DNA of 37,153 nt from UBA7672 sp031419455 (GTDB taxonomy: Bacteria; Pseudomonadota; Alphaproteobacteria; Caulobacterales; Hyphomonadaceae): contig JANOKS010000158.1 of the NCBI GenBank assembly GCA_031419455.1, positions 1-37,153 on the forward strand, read 5' to 3'. The notes beneath the pieces were generated by a model. The model searched no databases. It was not told the DNA's origin and was given only the letters and a program-made list of their open reading frames with translations. Positions 15,253-22,414 of this stretch are shown piece by piece; the stretch's first letter is position 1, and every line of letters starts with the position of its first letter. Made by a program: the position numbers and the translations under genes.

Positions 15253-15265
15253 ACTTACGAAGTAC

Positions 15266-16849
15266 TCAGAACTTCAGCACCTTCACATACCGCACCTGCG
15301 GCAGCTTCTCGATCGCCGTGAGTGTGTTCGCCGGTACATCCTGATCGACGCCGACGATTGCGATGGCGTCGCCGCCGGCTGCTTCACGGCCGAGGTTGAA
15401 CGTTGCGATGTTGACCTTGGCCTCGCCCAGCAGGCCCGCCATGGCGCCGATGAAGCCCGGCTTGTCCGAGTTGTTGACGAACAGCATGTAGGGCTGGAAA
15501 TCCGCCTCCAGCGCCATGCCCTTCACCTCGACGATGCGCGGCTTGCCGCCCACGATCGCGCCGCCGACCGAGCGCCACTTGCCCTCGACCTTCACCTTGA
15601 TGCGGATCAGCGAGTCATAGATAGGGCTCGCCTCGTTGATCGATTCCTTCAAGCTGCCGCCGCGCTCCTGCAGGATGGCCGGCGCCGACACCATGTTCAC
15701 TTCCGCCAGGAACGGACGCAGCATCCCCGCCAGCGCCGCAGACGTCAGCGGCTTGCGGTTGAACGAAGCAACCGCGCCCTCATACTCGATCTCGACTTCC
15801 GACACCCCGCCATCGGCCACCTGCCCCGCGAACTGCCCCAGCTTCTCGGCCAGCGCGACGAACGGCTTCAGCTTCGGCGCCTCTTCCGCCGTGACCGACG
15901 GCGTGTTGAGCGCGTTGGTGACAGCGCCTGTCAGCAGGTAGTCCGCCATCTGCTCGGCGACCTGGAAGGCCACATTGTCCTGCGCCTCCACGGTGGATGC
16001 GCCAAGGTGCGGCGTCGCCACAAAGTTCGGCGCGCCGAACAATACGTTGGTCTTGGCCGGCTCCTCAAGAAACACATCGAACGCGGCCGCGCCGATATGG
16101 CCACTGTCGAGTCCTGCACGCACCGCCGCCTCGTCGGCCAGCCCGCCCCGCGCGCAGTTGATCAGGATCACGCCCTTGCGTGTCTTGGCGAGGTTCTCCG
16201 CCGAGAGAATATTCTTCGTCTGCTCGGTCAGCGGCGTGTGCAGCGTGATGACGTCGGCGCGCGCCAGCAGCTCGTCCAGCTCCACTTTTTCCACGCCCAG
16301 CGCCGTCGCGCGGTCCGCCGTGAGGAACGGATCGTAGGCCACCACCTTCATCTTCAGGCCGAGCGCCCGATCAGCCACGATCGATCCGATATTGCCCGCG
16401 CCGATCAGGCCCAGCGTCTTGGCGTAGAGCTCGATGCCGATGTAATCCTTCTTCGGCCACTCGCCGGCTATCGTCCGCTGGCTCGCCGACGGAATCTGCC
16501 GCGCCGCCGCGAACATCATCGCGATGGCGTGTTCCGCCGTCGTGATGGCGTTACCGAACGGCGTGTTCATCACGATGACGCCCTTGGCCGTCGCCGCCTT
16601 CACATCGACATTGTCGACGCCAATGCCGGCGCGCCCGATCACTTTCAGCTTCGTTCCCGCCGCGATCACATCCTTGTCCGGCTTGCACGCAGAACGCACG
16701 GCGAGACCGTCATACTCGCCGATGATCCTGATCAGCTCGTCCTTCTTGAGGCCGACCTTCATGTCCACCTCGATCCCGCGATTGCGGAAGATGTCCGCGG
16801 CGCCTGGGGCGAGATCGTCAGCGATGAGGACTTTCACTTTGGTGGTCAT
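15266..16849 (-). CDS. serA: D-3-phosphoglycerate dehydrogenase
   Basis: First step of the phosphorylated serine pathway: 3-phosphoglycerate plus NAD+ to 3-phosphohydroxypyruvate, in the cytoplasm. The 527-residue length is that of the long enzyme form. It has a split substrate domain, an NAD domain with GAGNIG (150-155), the active-site region NCARGGLADE and HLGAS, an intervening (ASB) domain (about 320-450), and a C-terminal ACT domain (about 453-527) that usually senses serine. The ATG at 16849 begins with the typical N-terminus; AAGGAG lies 12 bases upstream, inside the end of the preceding gene, which stops 6 bases before. It is the last gene of the serC operon. Confidence 0.96.
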   Translation of the reverse strand: MTTKVKVLIADDLAPGAADIFRNRGIEVDMKVGLKKDELIRIIGEYDGLAVRSACKPDKDVIAAGTKLKVIGRAGIGVDNVDVKAATAKGVIVMNTPFGNAITTAEHAIAMMFAAARQIPSASQRTIAGEWPKKDYIGIELYAKTLGLIGAGNIGSIVADRALGLKMKVVAYDPFLTADRATALGVEKVELDELLARADVITLHTPLTEQTKNILSAENLAKTRKGVILINCARGGLADEAAVRAGLDSGHIGAAAFDVFLEEPAKTNVLFGAPNFVATPHLGASTVEAQDNVAFQVAEQMADYLLTGAVTNALNTPSVTAEEAPKLKPFVALAEKLGQFAGQVADGGVSEVEIEYEGAVASFNRKPLTSAALAGMLRPFLAEVNMVSAPAILQERGGSLKESINEASPIYDSLIRIKVKVEGKWRSVGGAIVGGKPRIVEVKGMALEADFQPYMLFVNNSDKPGFIGAMAGLLGEAKVNIATFNLGREAAGGDAIAIVGVDQDVPANTLTAIEKLPQVRYVKVLKF

Positions 16850-16855
16850 TGGCGG

Positions 16856-17485
16856 TCAGTCTCCTTGAATAGAGGCGAGCCAGTCGGCGCGCGTAAGCTT
16901 GTGGACGAGGCAATCGTCTTCGTCGTGAAACATCTGCCGGTGCGTCGGAATGAAACCGAGACGCTGATAGAATTTATGTGCTCGCGTGTTGGATGCCAGC
17001 GGGTCGATGATGATGGCGGTAACGGCGTCATCGGCGAAACAGCGCGCGAAGGCGAGCCGCATCATCATGTCGCCATAGCCCTTCCCCCGCGCATCCGGCT
17101 CACCAATCCAGATGTCCAGGCAGCGCAGGTTGGGCTCGACGTCGCCCCAATAGTGGGTTGGCTCCAGATGCGGATCGCACATCTGCATCGCGCCGATGGG
17201 ACGCCCGTCGACCTCCGCGATCCAGTATTCCCACACATCGCGCTCGTAGAGATTGATATTCTCGGCCCAGTCACTGTCCTCGCCCCACGCAATGACGGCG
17301 TCGGGGTCGTCGCTACCGGAAGCGATCACCGCAGGGTCGGCGTCCCAGCGCAACAACGTCGGAATGTCGGCATGCGCGGCGAAGCGAAGCGAGAGAGGAA
17401 GCCTGCTCCCGTCCTCGCGCTCGAAGAACATTGTCCAGCCGCCCTTGAGGTCCAGCGTGAAGTCGCTCCACTTGAGTTCAGACAT
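16856..17485 (-). CDS. AAC(6')-like GNAT acetyltransferase
   Basis: A 209-residue acetyltransferase of the Acetyltransf_8/AAC(6') type. The pattern LDIWIGEPDARGKGYGDMMM is the acetyl-CoA-binding core (RGKGYG), followed by AIIIDPLASNTRAHKFYQRLGF and HDEDDC, features shared with AAC(6') aminoglycoside acetyltransferases. Many chromosomal members act on other amines, so resistance is not implied. The ATG at 17485 lies 8 bases inside the end of the MazG-like gene, and serA starts 6 bases after its stop, so it is firmly embedded in the serine operon. A longer upstream reading would overlap the MazG-like gene and is rejected. Confidence 0.85.
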   Translation of the reverse strand: MSELKWSDFTLDLKGGWTMFFEREDGSRLPLSLRFAAHADIPTLLRWDADPAVIASGSDDPDAVIAWGEDSDWAENINLYERDVWEYWIAEVDGRPIGAMQMCDPHLEPTHYWGDVEPNLRCLDIWIGEPDARGKGYGDMMMRLAFARCFADDAVTAIIIDPLASNTRAHKFYQRLGFIPTHRQMFHDEDDCLVHKLTRADWLASIQGD

Positions 17486-17774
17486 GCCCACCCGTCCCGT
17501 CTCCCGCCGCCTTCCATTTGCGCGCGCGGTTGATCTGCATCTTGGCGTCCACCTGTTCGGACAGCTCAAGGCCGAGAATACCGACAAGCCTATGCAACAG
17601 GATCACGACGTCCGCCGCCTCGCGGCCCGCCTCTGCATGATCACCCTCGCGAACAGCCTGTTCGAGCTCATCCATCTCGCCTCGCGCACGCGCGACAAGC
17701 GCGGTGAGATCGCGCGCTTCTCCGAACGTGGCGTCGCCCCATTCGCGGATGGTGTGAGAGGTTTCAGCGGACAT
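17478..17774 (-). CDS. MazG-like nucleotide pyrophosphohydrolase
   Basis: A small all-alpha NTP pyrophosphatase of 98 residues. The metal-binding motif ExxE-x15-ExxD is complete: Glu33/Glu36 in RGEMDEL and Glu52/Asp55 in REAADVV. Such enzymes hydrolyse (d)NTPs to monophosphates and pyrophosphate, often house-cleaning damaged nucleotides. The substrate is not readable. The ATG at 17774 has an excellent AGGAGG site; earlier ATGs in frame lack one and run into the repeat. It lies downstream of serC across a ~117-bp repeat-containing gap and overlaps the AAC(6')-like gene by 8 bases. Confidence 0.82.
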   Translation of the reverse strand: MSAETSHTIREWGDATFGEARDLTALVARARGEMDELEQAVREGDHAEAGREAADVVILLHRLVGILGLELSEQVDAKMQINRARKWKAAGDGTGGHV

Positions 17775-17789
17775 ATCGCCCTCCTCGGT

Positions 17790-17890
17790 TGTCATCCCGG
17801 AAGCCCGAAGGGCTATCCGGGACCCATTGCACCAGTACGACACTGTATGAATGGGTCCCGGCTCTCCGCTTCGCTACGGCCGGGATGACA
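17790..17890. repeat. REP-like inverted repeat (TGTCATCCCGG class)
   Basis: TGTCATCCCGG (17790-17800) and CCGGGATGACA (17880-17890) form perfect outer arms. An inner pair, GGACCCATT (17820-17828) with AATGGGTCC (17850-17858), nests inside. It fills the gap between serC and the MazG-like gene within one operon. Related elements occur at 23749-23858 and 36489-36623. Confidence 0.75.
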
Positions 17891-17891
17891 G

Positions 17892-19055
17892 CTAGTTGAG
17901 TTCCGCGACCGTGGCTTCAAACGCCCAGTCGAGCCACGGCGTCAGCTTTTCGAGGTCGGAGGCTTCCACCGTGGCGCCGCACCAGATGCGCAGCCCGGGA
18001 GGCGCCGCCTTGTAGCCGCCAATGTCGTAGGCCGCGTTTTCTTTCTCGAGCGCGGCGACGAACTTCTTCACGAAGTCCTGCTGGCCCTTGTCATCGAGCT
18101 TCGCCACGCGCGGATCGGTGATCGAGAGCGTGACCGACGTGTTGGAGCGGATGGATTTATCCGCGGCGAGAAACGCCACCCACGGCGTTTTCGCCACCCA
18201 GGCCTCCAGCACGGCGAGATTTGCGTCCGACCGTTTGAACATTGCCTCGACGCCGCCAAGCCCTTCGACCCATTGCAGCGCATCGAGATAATCCTCGGTC
18301 GCCAGCATCGACGGCGTGTTGATCGTCTCGCCTTCAAAGATGCCTTCGGTGACTTCGCCGCCCTTGGCCATGCGGAAGAGTTTCGGCATCGGCCATTTCG
18401 GCGTGTAGGTCTTGAGCCGTTCGATGGCGCGCGGCGAGAGAATGAGAATGCCGTGCGCGCCCTCGCCGCCCAGTACCTTCTGCCAGGAATAGGTCAGCAC
18501 ATCGATCTTGTTCCACGGGATCGGCATGGCGAAAACGGCCGATGTGGCGTCGCAGAAGGTGAGCCCCTCGCGATCATCCGCGATCCAGTCGCCGTTGGGC
18601 ACCTTCACGCCCGACGTCGTGCCGTTCCAGGTGAAGACGATGTCCGCTTGCCTGCGGGCCTTCGACATGTCCGGCAGCTGGCCGTAGCCGGCCTTGTGCG
18701 TCGTCGCATCGACCTTCAGCTGCTTGGTGATGTCCGTCACCCAGTCTTCGCCGAAACTCTCGAACGCGAACACGTCCACCGGACGCGCGCCCAGCATGGA
18801 CCAGAAGGCAGCCTCGATCGCGCCCGTGTCCGAGCCCGGCATGATGCCGATGCGATAGTTGGCGGGAATCTTGAGAACGGCGCGGGTCTTGTCGATCGCC
18901 AGCTTGAGGCGCGACTTGCCGAGCTTGGAACGGTGCGACCGGCCAAGCGATTCCAGCTTGAGATTGTCTGGAGACCAGCCGGGGCGCTTGGCGCATGGGC
19001 CGGACGAAAAGTGTGCGCGATCAGGGCGCACTGCCGGTTTGGCAGCGATAGACAT
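17892..19055 (-). CDS. serC: Phosphoserine aminotransferase
   Basis: A PLP enzyme that converts 3-phosphohydroxypyruvate and glutamate to phosphoserine and 2-oxoglutarate. The 387-residue protein starts with the substrate-binding FSSGPCAKRPGW typical of the long alphaproteobacterial form. Asp169 in FCDATSA contacts PLP, and Lys193 in YSWQKVLGGEG forms the Schiff base. The ATG at 19055 is preferred over an ATG five codons upstream because GGGAG lies nine bases before it, whereas the other has no spacing. That ribosome site is part of the leader hairpin. It is the first gene of serC - MazG-like - AAC(6')-like - serA. Confidence 0.95.
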   Translation of the reverse strand: MSIAAKPAVRPDRAHFSSGPCAKRPGWSPDNLKLESLGRSHRSKLGKSRLKLAIDKTRAVLKIPANYRIGIMPGSDTGAIEAAFWSMLGARPVDVFAFESFGEDWVTDITKQLKVDATTHKAGYGQLPDMSKARRQADIVFTWNGTTSGVKVPNGDWIADDREGLTFCDATSAVFAMPIPWNKIDVLTYSWQKVLGGEGAHGILILSPRAIERLKTYTPKWPMPKLFRMAKGGEVTEGIFEGETINTPSMLATEDYLDALQWVEGLGGVEAMFKRSDANLAVLEAWVAKTPWVAFLAADKSIRSNTSVTLSITDPRVAKLDDKGQQDFVKKFVAALEKENAAYDIGGYKAAPPGLRIWCGATVEASDLEKLTPWLDWAFEATVAELN

Positions 19056-19111
19056 CTGTTTTTCTCCCATCCTTACAGATGGGCTGGTCGCCGTTGGGGG
19101 CGACTGGCCCG
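19056..19111 (-). promoter_or_regulatory. serC leader RNA motif (5' UTR regulatory structure)
   Basis: The predicted serC leader folds into two hairpins. The first has a GTCGCC / GGCGAC core flanked by GGGC / GCCC (plus 19081-19110). The second pairs CCCATC with GATGGG (plus 19078-19083 and 19066-19071) so that its 3' arm covers the start of the GGGAG ribosome site. The two hairpins share bases 19081-19083 and could be alternatives. This agrees with the serC leader described in alphaproteobacteria, whose last stem overlaps the ribosome site of serC in serC-serA operons. The match is from memory and structure, not from a model search. Confidence 0.65.
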
Positions 19112-19117
19112 GCGGTG

Positions 19118-19147
19118 CATATGCGCCGGAACGGGTTGCGCGTCAAT
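19118..19147 (-). promoter_or_regulatory. Promoter of the serC operon
   Basis: TTGACG (19147-19142) and CATATG (19123-19118) are separated by exactly 17 bases on the minus strand. Transcription would start near 19111, just at the first leader hairpin. The -35 box overlaps the stop codon of the upstream transporter gene. Confidence 0.55.
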
Positions 19148-20106
19148 TATAGCGTTCTGTTAGCTGGCCTTCGGTTCGCCACCGCAACGCCCGCGAGGAT
19201 CAGCGCCAGCGCGCCCACCATCGACCATTGCAATTGCTCGCCGAGGAAGATCACGCCGAGCCCCGTCGCCCAGAGCGGCGACAGGTAGGTTGTGAAGGAC
19301 ACGAACACCGGCCCGGCTCGCTGGATCAACCAGACATAGACGAACATCGCAAACGCCGTCGGCAGGAGGCCCAGCACGATCATCGCGGCGATCGAGGTGG
19401 TGCTTGCAGCTTGTGGGAAAGGCTCAGCGACAATCGCATAGCCCAGCGCGGACAGTCCCGCGATCGCGACGATCCAGAAGCTGGAGATGACCGGCGAGAC
19501 GCGCGGCGCGAGGCGCGTGCCGATATTGCCCACGGCATAAAGCCACGCCCCGACAATGGCGAGCATGATGCCGATCAGGCTGGCCGATTGTTCCTTGCCG
19601 AATTCCGGCAGCACGAGCACCACCAGCCCGAGAAAGCCCAGCATGACGCCCGTCATCCGCCGCGCGCTGAGGCGGTCGCCAACGAAGTAATGCGCCAGTA
19701 GAACTGTGGCGAAAGGCGTGCCGCCATTGCAGATCGCCATCACCGCCGAACCGATGCTCTCCGCCGCATGCGCGTAGAGCACAAAGGGCGCCGCCGTCGC
19801 CGCGATGCCGATCAGCGCGAACCAGCCGATCGCCGCCAGACTGACCTTCGGCGTCGTATCCGCGCGCGGCGTCGGGTTTACCACGCCCGCGAGCATGATC
19901 CAGACGCCAAGAAACACCGCGCCGCTCAACAGGCGGCCCGTGACAAGCCATGCCGGCGAGATCGTCTCAACGCCAATGCGGATGCCGGCGAAAGTCGATC
20001 CCCAGATCACCACGAGCAACAGCAGCGCCGCCCAGCTCAGCGCATCGCCCGTGAGGCGCGGCGCGGCCGGGCGGATCGTCTTCACCTGTCCCTCCGCCGT
20101 TTCCAC
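19147..20106 (-). CDS. EamA/DMT-family transporter
   Basis: An inner-membrane transporter of the drug/metabolite superfamily with about ten hydrophobic segments arranged as two EamA repeats. The first opens with LLVVIWGSTFAGIRIGVETI and contains NGGTPFATVLLAHYFVGDRL. The second contains YLSPLWATGLGVIFLGEQL before the last helix. Substrates of the family range from amino acids to drugs; none can be assigned. Three start codons are possible: TTG 20160, GTG 20106 (GGAG six bases upstream; 319 residues) and GTG 20082 (GGAGGG close by). I chose 20106. Its stop overlaps the serC promoter; no terminator is seen between them. Confidence 0.85.
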   Translation of the reverse strand: METAEGQVKTIRPAAPRLTGDALSWAALLLLVVIWGSTFAGIRIGVETISPAWLVTGRLLSGAVFLGVWIMLAGVVNPTPRADTTPKVSLAAIGWFALIGIAATAAPFVLYAHAAESIGSAVMAICNGGTPFATVLLAHYFVGDRLSARRMTGVMLGFLGLVVLVLPEFGKEQSASLIGIMLAIVGAWLYAVGNIGTRLAPRVSPVISSFWIVAIAGLSALGYAIVAEPFPQAASTTSIAAMIVLGLLPTAFAMFVYVWLIQRAGPVFVSFTTYLSPLWATGLGVIFLGEQLQWSMVGALALILAGVAVANRRPANRTL

Positions 20107-20202
20107 GCCTTGCTCCGCTGGTGACGGCGCCCTGCTAGAACGGATTTGGCGGAAGGGCAAAGGCGGTGCGGCGCACGCCGCGTCTAAATCTGCAATGCAG
20201 CA

Positions 20203-20234
20203 ACGGAAACGGCCCGGAGATGAACTCCGGGCCG
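20203..20234 (-). terminator. Terminator downstream of the CsbD-like gene
   Basis: A perfect 10-bp stem CGGCCCGGAG / CTCCGGGCCG (20210-20219, 20225-20234) with a 5-base loop is followed on the minus strand by TTTCCGTT. It lies 25 bases after the CsbD-like stop. The T-run is short but the stem is very stable. Confidence 0.65.
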
Positions 20235-20258
20235 CTGTCGTGGTGATGGTCGTAAATT

Positions 20259-20471
20259 CTAGAAGCCGCGCTTGCCGGCTTCGTGATCCGCGTCCTTGCG
20301 GGCGTCTTTCGCTTTGTCCTTGATGTCGCCGACGGCTTTCTGCGTTTTGCCTGCGACTTCCTTCATGCCGCCCTGAATCTCATGCTTCGGCGAATCGACA
20401 GCCTTGCCGAATTCCTTCTGCACTTTACCGGCGGCTTCTTTCATGCCGCCCTTGATCTGATCCTTGTTCAT
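20259..20471 (-). CDS. CsbD-like stress protein
   Basis: A 70-residue, highly charged small protein of the CsbD family, whose genes respond to general stress in many bacteria; biochemical function is unknown. Two copies of a GGMKE(A/V)AGK motif lie about 26 residues apart (IKGGMKEAAGKVQ and IQGGMKEVAGKTQ), the usual internal duplication. The Lys/Asp-rich tail is predicted helical or disordered. The ATG at 20471 has AAGGA about seven bases upstream. It sits between the EamA transporter and GMC oxidoreductase genes on the same strand, but with its own terminator. Confidence 0.85.
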   Translation of the reverse strand: MNKDQIKGGMKEAAGKVQKEFGKAVDSPKHEIQGGMKEVAGKTQKAVGDIKDKAKDARKDADHEAGKRGF

Positions 20472-20527
20472 TGCGTCATCCTTCTCTGATTGCGCCAGAT
20501 GAACGACCAAAGGTGCGCTGGGTTCCG

Positions 20528-22132
20528 TTACGCCCGCGCATCCTGCAGCAGCATTTCCGCGCCTTTTTCAGCGATCATGATCGTCGGCGAATTGGTATTG
20601 CCCGAAACGATCCGCGGCATCACCGACGCATCGATCACCCGCAGCTTGCCAACGCCCCGCACGCGCAAACGTTCATCGACGACTGCGCCTGCATCGCCCA
20701 CCGCGCCCATCTTCGCTGTGCCGACAGGATGGAAAATCGTCGTGCCGATATCGCCTGCAGCTTGCGCCAGCTCGGCATCCGATTGCAGTTGAGCGCCCGG
20801 CGTGAACTCCACCGGCGAGAACCGCTTCAGCGGCGCCTGATCGACAATACGCCTCACCAGCCGGATTGATTCCATCGCCGTGGCGCGATCCGCTTCGGTC
20901 GCCAGATAATTCGGCTGGATCGCCGGCGCGGCTTTCGGATCAGCCGACGTCGCATGTATCGACCCGCGACTCTCCGGCCGCAGATTGCACACGCTGATGG
21001 TGATCGCTGGAAACGCGTACATCGCCTCGCCGAATTTCGGCAGCGCCAGCGGCTGCACATGGAACTGCACATTCGGCGTCGCATGACGCTCATGCGACTT
21101 CGCGAACGCCCCCATCTGCGACGGCGCCATCGTCATAGGACCGCGCCGGCGTAGCGCATAGTCCGCCGCCATCATCGGGCGCCGCAGCAGGTTGGCGTAC
21201 TGCTCGTTCAGCGTCGGCACGCCGCTCACCTTGTAGATCGGCCGCAGCTGCAGATGATCCTGCAGGTTTTCACCCACACCCGGCGAATGCCGCGCCACCT
21301 CCACGCTCAGCGCCTTCAGCCGCTCCCCATCGCCGACGCCGGACAGCTCCAGAAGCTTCGGCGTCTGCACTGCGCCTGCCGCCAGGATCACGCATCCATC
21401 CGCCAGCGTCTCGAACCGCTGCCCGCCGCGCGACCACACGACGCCCTTCGCCTCGCCATCGCGAATGACCACGCACTCGACCAGCGCGCCTGTTTCCAGC
21501 TTCAGATTGCCGCGCCCCAGCGCCGGCTTGAGAAACCCCCGCGCGCTCGACCACCGCCGTCCCGCCTTCTGGTTCACCTGGAAATACCCGACGCCCGAAT
21601 TGTCGCCCGTGTTGAAATCCGCGATCTTCGGAATCCCCGCCGCCTCCGCCGCATCGGCAAACGCATCCAGCACCTTCCAGCGCATGCGCGGATGCTCCAC
21701 GCGCCACTCGCCGCCCTGCCCGTGATGATCGCCGCCCGAGACGTGATCCTCGTGCCGCAGGAAATGAGGCTTCACATCGTCCCAGCCCCAGCTTGTCAGA
21801 CCCAGCTGCCGCCAGCCATCATAGTCCGCCGCCTGCCCGCGCATGTAGATCATCGCGTTGATCGCGGACGATCCGCCGATCACCTTGCCCCTCGGATAGG
21901 CAAGCCTTCGTCCATTCAGCCCCGGCACGGCCTCCGTCTGGAACATCCAGTCCGCGCGCGGATTGCCGATCGCGAACAGGTAGCCGACCGGAATGTGAAA
22001 CCAGATCCAGTCGTCCTTGCCGCCCGCCTCCAGCAGCAGCACGCGGTTCTTCGGATCAGCCGACAGCCGGTTCGCCAGCAGGCACCCTGCGCTACCCGCC
22101 CCCACGATGATGTAATCGAACCGCTCGCCCAT
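20528..22132 (-). CDS. GMC-family FAD-dependent alcohol/choline dehydrogenase-like oxidoreductase
   Basis: A 534-residue flavoprotein that oxidises an alcohol group. The FAD dinucleotide fold is at the N-terminus (YIIVGAGSAGCLLANRL, then LLLEAGG). The first GMC signature is RGKVIGGSSAINAMIYMRG, the second AAGAVQTPKLLELSGVG, and the C-terminal catalytic region carries His468 (HPVGTAKMG) and Asn512 (SGNTNSP). Relatives include choline dehydrogenase (BetA) and the AlkJ alcohol dehydrogenase. No betaine genes are nearby, so a general or aliphatic alcohol substrate is at least as likely. There is no export signal. The ATG at 22132 starts the FAD fold directly. It is preceded by a repeat-rich gap and divergent from the serine-hydrolase gene. 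Confidence 0.92.
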   Translation of the reverse strand: MGERFDYIIVGAGSAGCLLANRLSADPKNRVLLLEAGGKDDWIWFHIPVGYLFAIGNPRADWMFQTEAVPGLNGRRLAYPRGKVIGGSSAINAMIYMRGQAADYDGWRQLGLTSWGWDDVKPHFLRHEDHVSGGDHHGQGGEWRVEHPRMRWKVLDAFADAAEAAGIPKIADFNTGDNSGVGYFQVNQKAGRRWSSARGFLKPALGRGNLKLETGALVECVVIRDGEAKGVVWSRGGQRFETLADGCVILAAGAVQTPKLLELSGVGDGERLKALSVEVARHSPGVGENLQDHLQLRPIYKVSGVPTLNEQYANLLRRPMMAADYALRRRGPMTMAPSQMGAFAKSHERHATPNVQFHVQPLALPKFGEAMYAFPAITISVCNLRPESRGSIHATSADPKAAPAIQPNYLATEADRATAMESIRLVRRIVDQAPLKRFSPVEFTPGAQLQSDAELAQAAGDIGTTIFHPVGTAKMGAVGDAGAVVDERLRVRGVGKLRVIDASVMPRIVSGNTNSPTIMIAEKGAEMLLQDARA

Positions 22133-22205
22133 GCTCCGACATCCAACGCTGAGCGAAAAGGATCAAGTGCGGTCCATATCATCTCAAGATCGCGCCCCAT
22201 GCACA

Positions 22206-22336
22206 CTCCTCCCCCTTGTGGGGAGGAGGTAGGAGGTGGGGGGCCTCTCAGCGTTTCGAGAAGCCAGCTATTCGCCACCAGCCTGCCCGCTGAACCGCCC
22301 CCCTCACCCTACCCTCTCCCCACAAGGGGGAGAGGG
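22206..22336. repeat. Inverted repeat of the CTCCCCxxTTGTGGGGAG class
   Basis: A hairpin CTCCTCCCCCTTGTGGGGAG (from 22206) and its approximate reverse complement CTCTCCCCACAAGGGGGAGAG-like arm (22312-22336) flank about 85 bases. Each arm is also self-complementary. It occupies most of the 282-bp gap between the GMC oxidoreductase and the serine-hydrolase genes, where I see no gene. Confidence 0.65.
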
Positions 22337-22414
22337 GAAGCCCTCGCGCCTTTCGAAAGCGTTGCAACGCTCCACCCCACCTGCCATCGTCGGCAAAACA
22401 CGTGGGAGGCTTTG

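Noticed and set aside
16856..17485. Acquired aminoglycoside resistance gene
   Set aside because: It is embedded in a chromosomal serine operon with normal composition and no mobile element; similarity is to the family, not to a known resistance allele.
14624..17533. A 969-codon plus-strand open frame across serA and its neighbours
   Set aside because: It is antisense to serA and the AAC(6')-like gene, is very rich in Arg/His/Asp, and has no ribosome site or domain; it is a by-product of GC-rich codon use.
21254..22414. Long in-frame upstream extension of the serine-hydrolase gene
   Set aside because: It is antisense to the GMC oxidoreductase and crosses a repeat; the ATG at 22415 has a good ribosome site and begins a lipoprotein signal.
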